Assembly (NCBI GenBank): GCA_051453625.1
Contig: JBOZIK010000001.1
Coordinates: forward strand, 258,782,969-258,846,968
Direction: 5' to 3'
Source: Welwitschia mirabilis
Lineage: Eukaryota; Gnetophyta; Gnetopsida; Welwitschiales
DNA length: 64,000 nucleotides
The notes below the pieces were generated by a model. That model was not told the DNA's origin. It searched no databases and saw only the letters and a program-made list of their open reading frames with translations. Numbering within the stretch: the first letter of the stretch is position 1; each line of letters opens with the position of its first letter. Positions 34,700-45,191 of the stretch are shown here, one piece after another. A program made the translations under genes and the position numbers.

Positions 34700-35790
34700 T
34701 ATCAACTAATCACTTCTTAGCATCAGTAGATGAGATCGCTTCATTATAGAAGCTAAGATCATTAGTAGCATCCACCTAGCTGGCTATTAATAAAGCATAT
34801 GATGCATAGTCTAAATACATTTATGGTAATCTAATTTATCCCATGGCTTATCCTTTTCAATAGCATAGGACTCTTCTTCTAACTAGGTTTCAGATAATAC
34901 ATCATTCAAATCATGTTGTGGAGTGTGTGGTAATTTTGAAGGTGATATAGTAACTTCTAACTCCAACTACTTCTTAGTGCTTTATGATGTACTTGAGTCA
35001 CAAGAAGTAGAAGTCTCCTTTCTCATAGATAAGATAATTGACTCATTAAAAGTAACATATCTACTTACAATTAACTTCTTAAAAATAGGGCACTAAATTT
35101 TGTATTCCTTACTACTAGAACCATAGCACATAAAAATACATTTCTTAGCTTTAGATTTTAGTTTTCCATCATTAAAATACGAATAGTCTAGATGATCCAA
35201 AACTTTAAAATTTAATAATTAAAAGGTTTTCTAGACAATACGTCTTTTGATATTTTAAAGTCAAAGGATTTATGAGAGTTTTGAATCATCAAATAACAGG
35301 CTATAGAAACTGCCTTTACCACAAAACATCCTCCTCAAATTAGCATTAGACAACATGCACTAAGCTCTTTCTATTAATGTTTTATTCATAAGCTTTCATA
35401 CTCCATTCTATTATGGTTTTCCAACACATGTACAGTGGCTCACAATTCCTCCATTCTTACAAAAGAAATTAAATTTATCTTCTATGAATTTTAGGCCATT
35501 ATTAGTTCTAAACCTCTTGATTTCTTTCTAGTCTTCTTCTCAATCATAGTATTCCACTTCTTAAATGTATCAAAAATGTCATTATTATGCTTGAGAAAAA
35601 AGACTCATATCTTCCTAATGTAATAACGCACATTAATATCATTAGTTGATAGTAGAACATTACTATCACCATCTGCAATTCTAGCCTTAACAAAATCTTC
35701 TTGACCATCTTTATCAAAATTTTGTTAATGTTGATCCTTTCTTTTAAGTATTCAACATGTATAATTAATGTGTACTTTTTCATAATATTA
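34700..35790 (-). pseudogene. copia2 integrase (broken)
   Basis: Minus-strand frames give YFLKHNNDIFDTFKKW (about 35600-35550), then an R.NNGLKF remnant of R.DNG.EF (about 35510). A degraded GIV.H.T....P.QNGV block follows near 35440-35390, and later F...CYGSSSKEYK (FVGY....KGYR). A 79-codon minus-strand frame (35783-35544) overlaps this region in a partly shifted frame. Confidence 0.8.
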
Positions 35791-36515
35791 GTTACAGGTT
35801 AGGTCTTTATGTGATCTAGACTTAGAATGAAACTTCTACCTTTTACTACCACCAGTGGAACCCTTTTCAAAAGTTCTATCATGCACTAGTAGATCATCTG
35901 TTGGAGAATCGTTAGACTTCTCAGTTAATTGAATATCAATTAATTCACATTACAATAAAGCATTCTTAACATTCTCAATAAATAATTCATCACATCATAA
36001 AGTAGATTTTTTCTAAAGTGTCTATATGATTTAGGTAGCAAATGACGTAGAGTGATATCCATATCCTCATCCTTAATATTAACATCAACATTTTACAAAT
36101 TCAGAACAATTGAGAAAAATTCATATAGATGAGGTTTAATTGGGTTACCTTCCTGTAGATGAAGATCCTTAAGTCTAATCTTCAATAACAAATGATTAGT
36201 AACATTCTTCTTCATGTACAATGAAATTAACTTGAGTTACAATCCAAATGGTCTCCTTTGATACTTCTTACATTACTTTGTTCGATAAGCAAAGTTAGAT
36301 TGCAAAAAATGCCTTCATATCCATCTCTTCCCATTATTCATAAGTTATGGAATTTAGTATTTTAACCTTATCTAATAGCACCTTCTACAATCTATTTTGA
36401 ATCCAGATCACATGCATCTTGGATTGCCATAGATTGAAATTAATCGATTAATTAAAATTCTTAGTATCAAACTTTGTTATTGTTATGGTAAACATCAAAT
36501 AATCAAACAAACAAA
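35791..36515 (-). pseudogene. copia2 gag and protease region (broken)
   Basis: Degraded sequence between the PBS and integrase, where copia gag-protease belongs. No single motif can be claimed with confidence. Just inside the PBS (about 36460-36430) a frame resembles the ...F.L..L.G..NY..W start of gag only weakly. Confidence 0.5.
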
Positions 36516-36527
36516 CTTTGATACTAG
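36516..36527 (-). other. copia2 primer binding site (tRNA-iMet type)
   Basis: The minus strand reads CTAGTATCAAAG against CTGGTATCAGAG, with two transitions. It lies immediately inside the end of the 5' LTR (36530). Confidence 0.75.
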
Positions 36528-36529
36528 TT

Positions 36530-36717
36530 TGCTAAGGAATGTGCCTTTTATTTGATTAAAAACAACAATAATAATGCAATTAAAGATAATAAAGATAAAT
36601 GAGTTTATGTAGTCTAGCTGATGTATCCTATATCCATGGGTAAGAGAAGATCAATTAATATTATTATGTAGAGAGAGTACAAACTGAGAACCTCACAATA
36701 ATGGAACCATAGCTCTT
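36530..36717 (-). mobile_element. copia2 5' LTR, inner fragment
   Basis: Aligns with 32687-32880 and stops at ...ACCATAGCTCTT, where the 672-bp LTR is inserted. The LTR resumes at 37390/37395. Confidence 0.85.
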
Positions 36718-37389
36718 TGTTATAATCCACATTTTGTAAGCTTTAGTTAATAGAGCTTCTAAAGTATGTAAAACATTTTTAGTATCAATTCTAATGAAAA
36801 CACTTTTTTTTTTCTTAGAGGGAATTTATGTGTAACCCTATAATCAATAAAGTGTTGTACATCGAACATTATAGATATTCATCAGATTAATAAATTATTT
36901 AATCTGAGTTTTGGGCAATTTATTATTCTAAGTTATAATAATAATTATAAGAATTTTAATGTAAATAAACTTATTTATGATTAGGCAAGATTATTTTCAT
37001 GATTAAATAGTTAAATAATGTCTACAAAAAAAGGGGCATGTGACATATTTATTTTAATCATTTATTCATGNNNNNNNNNNNNNNNNNNNNNNNNNNNNNN
37101 NNNNNNNNNNNNNNNNNNNNNNNNNNNNNNNNNNNNNNNNNNNNNNNNNNNNNNNNNNNNNNNNNNNNNNAGAAATAAATATAGAACACAAATTTGACAT
37201 CATTATTATATGCAAACCAAGAGGGTCTATGGTTAAGTAATAATTGTATTTTCTAATTATTTTAAATCTTATAATGGGTTAATAGAATTAAATAGGATTT
37301 AATCCTAGGTTCCGTTGTGCATGTTAATTAATAATATTTTTAAAAAAAAATTTATGGTTAATTAGGGTAATTAAAGTTAGGGTGTTACA
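36718..37389 (+). mobile_element. solo-type LTR (family S) with perfect TSD CTCTT
   Basis: Starts TGTTATAATCC and ends GGTGTTACA (TG...CA). CTCTT stands directly on both sides (36713-36717 and 37390-37394). The uninterrupted site is visible in the other copia2 LTR at about 32870. The right 173 bp match 1-173. A 100-N gap (37071-37170) lies inside, so an internal region could be hidden there. The visible sequence alone would be a solo LTR. Confidence 0.85.
37071..37170. other. assembly gap (100 N)
   Basis: Exactly 100 N, the usual placeholder for a gap of unknown size, so the true length between the flanks is not known. Confidence 0.95.
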
Positions 37390-37394
37390 CTCTT

Positions 37395-37672
37395 AAAGAA
37401 CAAACAAGGAATATCAGTATTATACCTAATATAATATATAGCAAAAATAAAAAAATGATTAACATTTTTTGATACCCAATATAATGTATATGAGGCCATA
37501 ATGACAAAATAGCCAACGTTTTTTGATACCTAAGATACTGTTTATGTAGCCATAATGACAAAACGACTAATGTTTTTTAATACTAGTGGAGGGTCATGGA
37601 GGGCTTATAGTCCTCCATCAAATCCACTATACCTCCACTAATGAAACAAACTAAGAATTTAAGAAAATGTCA
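37395..37672 (-). mobile_element. copia2 5' LTR, outer fragment
   Basis: Aligns with 32880-33128. It contains three imperfect copies of a segment around GGCCATAATGACAAAA (at about 37490, 37550 and partially before). It ends ...AATGTCA at 37672. Confidence 0.8.
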
Positions 37673-39348
37673 TAAGCTAAAGGGAGAAAAAGGAGATGAA
37701 AAAAAGTGGAAAGGGATGCACTAATGGACAAGGTAATAAGAGAGAAACAAAGGTTAACATCTTGGAGAAGAAGGAATTACCAAGACATAGAGGGTTAGAA
37801 GAGGAGAAAGTAAATTAGAAAGAAAAACAATGATGCTTTTAGTAATAGAATGAGTTTTGAGGTATTTTCTATGATTATTGATCTTTAAAATGACTCTTCA
37901 AGATACATGTGAGGAGATGTAAAGCCTTGTAAATCCAACAATTCTTTAATGGATGTGTCTTTATCTAAATAAGATAAAAGAAATAACACCATACCCATCT
38001 CCATCATCAACGTTGCTAACTTCTCTTATGCCTCTCACACTCAACTACTTGTGTTGTGAACCACCAATTTCCTAAATCAATGGATCTGTTGTTGTTCATG
38101 CTATATTTTGGAGCAAGAAGGTTCCTATTAAGACTCTACAAAGAAAGGACTAGAAGATGAGAAGAATATCAACACTGAAAAAATGAGGAGCATGTTCATT
38201 GAAATAGATAGTAAAAATGTAAAAGGAAAAGTAGGTTTTATCTTTGAAAAAAAATAGGTTGTCAAATTATGTTGATCTCATGGGGAGCAACAACATAGCT
38301 ATAACACTATTATTCTATGCTATATGAAGGAGGTTCTTGTAAAGCTTATTACATCATAAGGGATGTGATAGTGCATAAGAAGGGTGTCGATGTTACCTAT
38401 GCTAATGAGGTTGCGTGTGAGAAGACCCATAATGCATTTATTTTATATCACAGATGTCATTTTATCTAAGGTCAATAATGCCACCAATACTATTGACATC
38501 AAGAACCCACCATTAGGGAGTAGAACACTGGCATTTCTAGCCCCCACTACTATATATCATATTGGTGTTCTAGGCCTTCAAACAAGTGTGATGATAAATT
38601 ATAAGCTTAAAGGTATGGAAGTCTGGAGGAAAATGAGGTAGACGAAGGAAAGGAAGTGGTAGCATGATACAACTTATGCTATCAAAGGTATGAGTTTCTG
38701 GAATAAATGGATGTAGCCTTATAAGCTTAAGTATTTTTAGATTTTGAATGAAGGCTTTTAATTACTAACTATTGTAAAATTCATCTACTTGTTAAACACA
38801 GAACACAAAGAGAAGAAAAGAAACAACATATGGGAAACATGACAAGTGACCAATCATTTACATTTTACTTTCTTTAATATGACATAACTAGAAAAGGTTT
38901 TATAGTGAAAACCCCTGAGAACCTTCAATTCAAAAGCTAATAGGAGAAATACTTTTCATTCTTTTTCAATTTATTTAGATGCATATGTCTTCACCTATGT
39001 ATTTTTCAACTTCTTTTTATTTGTGATTTTTGTTTTTTTTATTAGCATAAATTTCTAGGAAACTTGTCTTTATATAGTGCTAGGGTACTTTTGAGTTAAT
39101 GTCATTGAACTATAATTTTAGATTCTTTTGAAGATCTTAACTTTCATTAGGTTAGTTTTATCCTTAGTGTTTATTATCTATTAAAGTATTTGCATAACCT
39201 TAATTTACTAAGATATATTATGTCATTTTGTATGGAAAATATTTTTAGATGGTATTTATAAACATGACCATATCAATGTGGTTTTTATTAAGCCTTGGAG
39301 CTATATCTCATACTAGATTTATTATGTTATAATTTTAATATGTTATAA
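37673..39348 (+). other. unassigned sequence right of copia2
   Basis: The first several hundred bases are purine-rich and continue the character of the sequence left of copia2 (32580-32686), so copia2 inserted into one segment. An 85-codon plus-strand frame (38384-38641) has ordinary amino-acid composition (DVILSKVNNATNTIDIK) but no motif that I recognise. It could be a remnant of an older element. The end (39344-39348) is TATAA before a TGTAACATC terminus. Confidence 0.4.
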
Positions 39349-42347
39349 TGTAACATCTTAGAAGTAAAGGAAAGTAGAGCCCAATTTTATGTTACTTCAT
39401 ATTAAAATAACTCATTTCTAAGTAGATGTTAAATGATATATTGCCTTTATTATGAGAAAATAGGGGCAAGTTAAGGAATGAAAGTTATGTATAATGAGAT
39501 GAACTAAAGGATGAAGGTAGAAGACTCTAGTAAGAACTATTGGATTACTATCTATGTAGTGTAAACTCCTATACAATAAGAAATAATAATTGCTTCCAAT
39601 TAAGGAATAGAAGTATTTAAGAAGGAAGTTTTAGTGATGAAAGATATTAAATAATTTTAGAATAACTATTTAATTTTCAAAATGTACAAAAGTATTAGAT
39701 AGATTAAATTTATAGTATAAGAACTTAAATAGATTTTAACATAAAAATCATATTCAATCTCTAGTATCATAACTGTTAAGTGGGATCCATAAAGAAGTAG
39801 TATAAATGGATGTCAAGGCCCTTAATTTAATAGCTAAAAGACAAAGAATCTAAGAGTAGGTTAATTTAAGGAATACATAAGGAAATAAGTACTAGATGAA
39901 ATAATAGTAGGAGTAATGAGAGCTCTTAAAGGATAAGGCTAGCAAGGAATATTTAGGATAGAGGAAATCCATCATAATTTCTACACAAAGAAGAACTAAG
40001 ATGAATTATTTCACTATGGATGAACTAACTTTACTTTTTTAACAACTACTTATGTTACTTTATATTTTTTTTTCTTTTTATATCTTTTTGTATCTTCTAG
40101 TTAGGATTTCATTATAATCACTTATAAGGGGATAATGTCCTCGGATTATTATCCTCTTTTAACGTGATTAGTTAAGATTTAAAGTTATAAAAAACATTTT
40201 AATAATGTTTTTTCTTTATATTTATATTTTTATATTATGTATTACATTTTTTTAAGTTTAATGAATTATTATACCTCTTAGTAGTACATATACATATTAG
40301 TTATCCTACTTAGGACATATTTAGTCTTAGGTATTTTTATACCTTACTCTCTTTAATAAAATAGAATTAACTTCCATCACCTCTCTATTCCTTTCTTATA
40401 ATATATAGTTAACATGTACTACAAGATTTGTTGGTCTAGCTACGTAACATGGACATTGGATGATTTGCTACTAGTCATATCAATATTTTATTAATTATAT
40501 ATATAGAAGGTTAATTAATTTAATAATAGTTATATTTTTTTGCTTAATTTTTGTGAGACATTACAGATTTTGAAATGTTACATAATAATATTATTAGATT
40601 AGATATGATTAAAATTAACTTGATAATTACTTTAATCAAGTTACACATTAAACTTGGAATATATGCTAATGTTTACCCTAAGTTGTTAAGTTTTCATGTC
40701 AACATTATAAAATAGAAATCATGATATTAGGGTTGAAAATACCTTGAACCCAAATCAAGATTTAAATAATTTAAAATTTTACTATGTTGTGATGGCCTTT
40801 AGAGGCAAATATGCAAATGTGTACAACACATAATTTGATTGAATTCCTTTCTATTATTTTCTTAACATTGTAAGAAATTTAATTTATAGATTTAGTTACT
40901 ATGTTAGCATTCTAAAAGGATTATTTATGGTTTTCTCTTTTTATAATGATGTCTGTTTGTATGATTCAATATAATTATATTATGCATAATATAGTTATTC
41001 AATGATGCAGGTTTAGCACATTCCTTAGTGACTACGGTTATCTTAGTATACCTTATCACAATTTAGGTGGATAGTCTTAAATGCATTTTCTTACATATTC
41101 ATGCCTATGAATTGAATTATTTAAGTGGTTATTCCTTACCTTATGCATAAAATTATATACTATAAGTGATTTTTCTATGATGCTTATTGAAAAATAATTA
41201 AGCATTTAATTAGCTTCCTTTATTCTTTAGCTTCTATCATACCAAGTTCATTGAGATTAGTGATTCAATCAGTGGCTTATGGGTTGGTTTCTTTGAGTAA
41301 TTTATATATGTACATATTATTAATTCACTATGTCATGTTATAAACGGAGCAGCCATGAGGTACCCTGCCGAAATGGCTTGTGTGTGTATGTATATTTGTG
41401 TGTTATCACATTTCTACATAATGTTATACTATTAATATTATACCTTTTATTGGCTAAGACTAAGATGAGGGAGATATTTAAGAGATCTCTTTATATGATT
41501 AATTAATGAAGCTACTAATGGATATTCTTCCCTTGCATTGACATAGACTAAGATAAGGAAGATAGTCAAGGGATCTCTTAACATGCTTAGCTTCTATGCA
41601 TCCAATGGATAATTTTGGCCAAGTGAACAAGGGATTCACTATATATACATTTGGGTATCCATATATGATTTATGTTAATATACATATGCATTGTTATCAT
41701 TCATGCATTAGAATTCCTTATTAGGGACGTGTATTGTAACCTCAAGAGTTTTTGACGAGTTTTCTCCTATATTTTTAGACATATTTTTAGATATAGCTAT
41801 GATGCATATGTATACATATTTGTGTGTGATATCTTTTAATGTCATTTCATTTTAGTGTGTTATCATACTATTCTTATGGTTAAGTTGAATATTGTGTTCT
41901 TGCATTAGTTTATGCATAATTTTATCCATATGCCACTGATACAGATTACCTTAATCTATCATACACTCATGTGTATTGGTGGAGATGGGAATGAGGTCTA
42001 AGATAGAACTATATGTGGTCTAAATTCCTCTGGATGAGGATACATATGTGTGATTGCTTAGATGTTGGTGTAACCAACCACTCAACCATAACATACACAC
42101 TTCTTTTATGTGTTCCTAATTAAGTTTTTTAAAATAATATTAAGTTTGGATGTGGTGCTAGTTAGTTAAGCTATGATCATATAGTTCTCCTAAGGTATAC
42201 CTTATAGATAACTGAGAGGTAATTTCTTAGTCATAAACTAATTTATCCAATGTAATAATTAATCATGTCCTGTAAGTAAATTTTAAAAATTAAAAAAAGC
42301 CATTTTTTTCATTCTTCTTAAGTCTAACTCAAGACTAGGTTGTGACA
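39349..42347 (+). mobile_element. probable long gypsy-type LTR or LTR-bounded remnant, non-coding
   Basis: Begins TGTAACATCTTAGAAG and ends GACTAGGTTGTGACA, flanked on both sides by TATAA (39344-39348 and 42348-42352). No coding motif was found. An internal GAGACATTACA near 40557-40567 also looks like an LTR end, so the segment may be composite. GAGGTACCCTGCCGAAATGG near 41357 and a nearby TG-rich tract are among the least AT-rich parts. Whether this is one 3-kb LTR, or the 3' part of the element starting at 31402, is not settled by the sequence. Confidence 0.45.
41454..41622. repeat. 88-bp tandem duplication
   Basis: Two diverged copies start AAGACTAAGATGAGGGAG (about 41456) and TAGACTAAGATAAGGAAG (about 41543). 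Each continues through GGGATCTCTT or AGAGATCTCTT and a CTAATGGATA or CCAATGGATA block. Confidence 0.7.
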
Positions 42348-42697
42348 TATAAATATGCTATTATTATTAAAATTGTAAGAGGATAATATTAGAGAATTTA
42401 TTTATAATTAATATTCCTCTTTAAGCCTTATAGATAAAGAAGTGTGATAGGATAAAGGACTAAAAGTTGTAAAGGCTAGTGTAAGGCTTTAAATTCCATT
42501 ATTAAGGAGAGCTAATGGAAGCTTTATAAAATGTGATTTTATCTTGTAAGTTTATATTTTTTTAATTATTATTATAAAGTAATGTTTTAATTACCTTAAT
42601 AAATTTCTTTCTTTGTACTTATTTTGTCTTTTTATTCCTCAATAATGTACAATTTCAAAAGCAATCTTAGAGATTTTGTCGTATTATCACTACATCA
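42348..42697 (+). mobile_element. LTR2, right part
   Basis: Aligns closely with LTR4 from TATAAATATGCTATT through GAATTTATT, AAGCCTTATAGAT and GCTAATGGAAGC to the end CTACATCA (42697). TGATGTCTCACTAG follows in the PBS position. It is separated from its left part (31165-31401) by 11 kb of nested insertions. Confidence 0.75.
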
Positions 42698-44309
42698 TGA
42701 TGTCTCACTAGTTTCATGGTCATTGCATGTGAAGGGATTTCATTATTTTCATTCATAAGAAAATCAACAACTAATATTCTAAAAATTATAATCCTAATAA
42801 TTCAATATATATTAAATATTATATTTTTTCTTTAAGTTAATTATAAAATAAATTATGTGTTTTATTTATTCCTTTTAATATGTCTAACTCTTTACATGTT
42901 TGATGAGTGCTTATTTAATATAATAAAAGTGTAAAAGTATAGTAAAACACACAATAAGATATTAAAACTCCTAGCTAGTGCATGGTCAAATAAGCTAAAT
43001 CATTAATAAATTCATAATAAGATTACTAAAGAGCCAATGAAGATAGCCATGTTTCCAACTAGTTAATCTAAATTGTGTTTTCAAAATTATCTCTTAAGAA
43101 TAGTTGCTTGGATCTTTTTAAGTTAAAAACTAACTTCTTTAAAAGTTCTGATTTTCTTATTAAGTAAAATGATATTCTTCAACTACCTTAATATGTAAAA
43201 ATAATACAAAACTGGGGAATTAAATAACAAAAAAGAAATCTGCTAATAATTCTAAACAATGCTTGTTTCTAAGAACTGTAATATCCTAGTATATTTTAGC
43301 TAAAGATTGGGAGTAGAGATATGAAAATTTTATTTTTTAAAGTAGAATAGTAGTTTATATCAAAAAATAGGCTTCTAGCTTTTATGTTCAACTAATAAAA
43401 GTGCTTTTCTTTTTAGGTAACACTTGGAATTATGAGGAGTGCTATTATCCTTTCTTAGATGTGCTTGGACTTTTCTCATCTCTTGATTTTCATCTTCTAA
43501 ATCTCCCTTTCACTATTTCTAGTTTTCTTTCCTTTGCTAAACATCTTGAGTATGCCTTTTTCTTGCCCCTTTATCCTTAGCCTCTAATCTCCTATTGATT
43601 TATTCCTCTTCTTACTCCTTGAATGTTACATCATGGCGATAATAGTTCCTATTTTATATCATTTAATTTTCTCTCCTTGCGCTTCCTTACCAAGTGTCAC
43701 CCTATTCCTATCAAAGTATATTAATGTGTATAGGGACATGTATGTATATGTAGACATTTTTCTTCATACTATTAGCCATGTTACTAACTAAAATACTAAT
43801 AAAATATATAAAAATATGTATTAATTAATTCAAATTAGTTGATCAAATTATAAACTAAACACAAAAATTTTTGACTCATCAGTTTCCCTCTTACTCAATT
43901 CTGTGTTATTTCCTTATTAATTTTTATAGTACAATCATTTCATTTTTTTCTTTTTGAAATATTTTTCTTTAATAAGTTCCTATCGACTTAGCTATAAGGC
44001 TAAATTTTCATATTTGTCTTTCCTATTTACTTTATTCTATCAGTTTCCTTTGCTCCTATAATAAAGCTAGATCATATGAATTTAATGATTCTATTTCCTT
44101 AGGGACTAGGGCTTCTTGATTCTTTGTAACCTTTTCTTTTCCTCTTCCTTTTAAAGTGACCTTATCCTATGGAGTTTTTATTTTTCATTTTGAAACAAGA
44201 AGGGACCTTTATTTAAATACTTTAACACTATACAAAATATGAGTAAATGAAAGGAGATAGTACAATATAGCTAATTATCCCTTCTTTAAAGATATATCTA
44301 AAGGAAATT
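42698..44309 (-). pseudogene. module C: degraded minus-strand reading frame, shared with module D
   Basis: Aligns over 1.6 kb with 56770-58380. On the minus strand both copies keep a similar, K/R-rich, mostly open frame with matching peptides. Examples are RRDN.LYCTISFHLFIF (44290-44220), LQRIKKP at about 44120-44080, and SRSKKRNKS followed by FSKGKKTRNSER (about 43620-43500). Most stops are TAA or TAG at places where the other copy or C-to-T reversal would give Gln. I do not recognise the protein. It sits between two LTRs of the A/B family, in the antisense direction to them. Confidence 0.5.
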
Positions 44310-44945
44310 ATATAGATCTTTGTAATATCTCCATATAAGAAATATTTTCAATGTAATATTGGAAGAAATACTATTCTCTCTAAGTAAAATATCTATGATG
44401 AGATTAATAATTTCATGCTTAGATTTTTAAAAAATAATAAAAATTTTAGTAATTCAAAAATCAATAAAACTAGATCGTATTAGTAATGTATTGGTTAAAA
44501 TTTTATAAATATGTAATTAGTAATGCATGCTTATGTATGAAGTAAAAAATGCTAAATTCGTAGTCGGTAAGATCTTTATTTGTAAGTCAACCAAAAAAAA
44601 CATATTTAGGATAATGTCAAACATGCCAATCAATTAGTTCATGGTATAAAAATGTTAACTAAGCTTATACTAGAGAATGAAATTTTGAAAATAACCCAAA
44701 ATTTAATGAAAAACATATCCTAATTCATAGTCAAAAGCATATTAATTAAAAATTTTACCCATATGGATAAAACCACTTGTATCACATACTACTTTATCTC
44801 TATAGTTAGCCTTCATATTTTATTTAGAATCATTACCAATAATCACAACTTATGCATGAGGACTTATAGAAATAATAGTTGACATGATGTAGTAAAATCC
44901 TTGAAAAATAAAGTTAAAATGATTTTGTATTAGGTAGACATATCA
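44310..44945. mobile_element. module C, 3' end shared with module E
   Basis: Aligns with 26340-26954. The last 60-70 bp (AGTAAAATCCTTGAAAAATA) resemble the 3' end of the gypsy B interior (AAGAGCATCCTTAAAAAGTA). This region is therefore the end of an internal sequence, immediately before LTR3. Confidence 0.65.
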
Positions 44946-45191
44946 TGTAAAAATAAAAATAGCTAGATTTAATTAACATGCTAGAAATAAGTTACAATAT
45001 GATCTAATTAGAAGGACGTTATAGTGCATTTAGGGATGATTTATAGTGTATTCTATTTAGAATGGAGTTACCATGCTTTTAGGAGGGAGTTATAGTGTTC
45101 TTTATTTAGAATGTTGTTATAATGTATTTAGAAGAGATTTAAAATACATTGTACTTAGAATAAAGTTACAATGTATTTAGAAGAGAGTTAT
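44946..45191 (+). mobile_element. LTR3, left part
   Basis: Starts TGTAAAAATAAAAATAG and runs through the 49-bp subrepeats to AAGAGAGTTAT, where gypsy3 begins. It is homologous to LTR1 26955-27200. Confidence 0.7.

Larger units (their letters stand above)
32687..37672 (-). mobile_element. copia2: degraded Ty1/copia retrotransposon, minus strand
   Basis: LTRs are at 32687-33128 (3') and 36530-36717 plus 37395-37672 (5', split by a younger LTR). Reading leftward from the PBS (36527-36516) come gag, integrase, RT and RNase H, then the PPT. The LTRs share long stretches such as GAGAGTACAAACT and AGAACAAAC. Several short inner segments around ACCGATGTTTCTT/ATGTTTTTTGATACC occur as repeats in both. 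Coding regions are broken by transitions. It is nested within the 31402-42347 insertion mass. Confidence 0.85.

Noticed and set aside
39349-40567. A separate 1.2-kb solo LTR ending GAGACATTACA
   Set aside because: The termini look LTR-like, but the flanks (TATAA on the left, GATTT on the right) do not form a target duplication. The TATAA at 42348 fits better.
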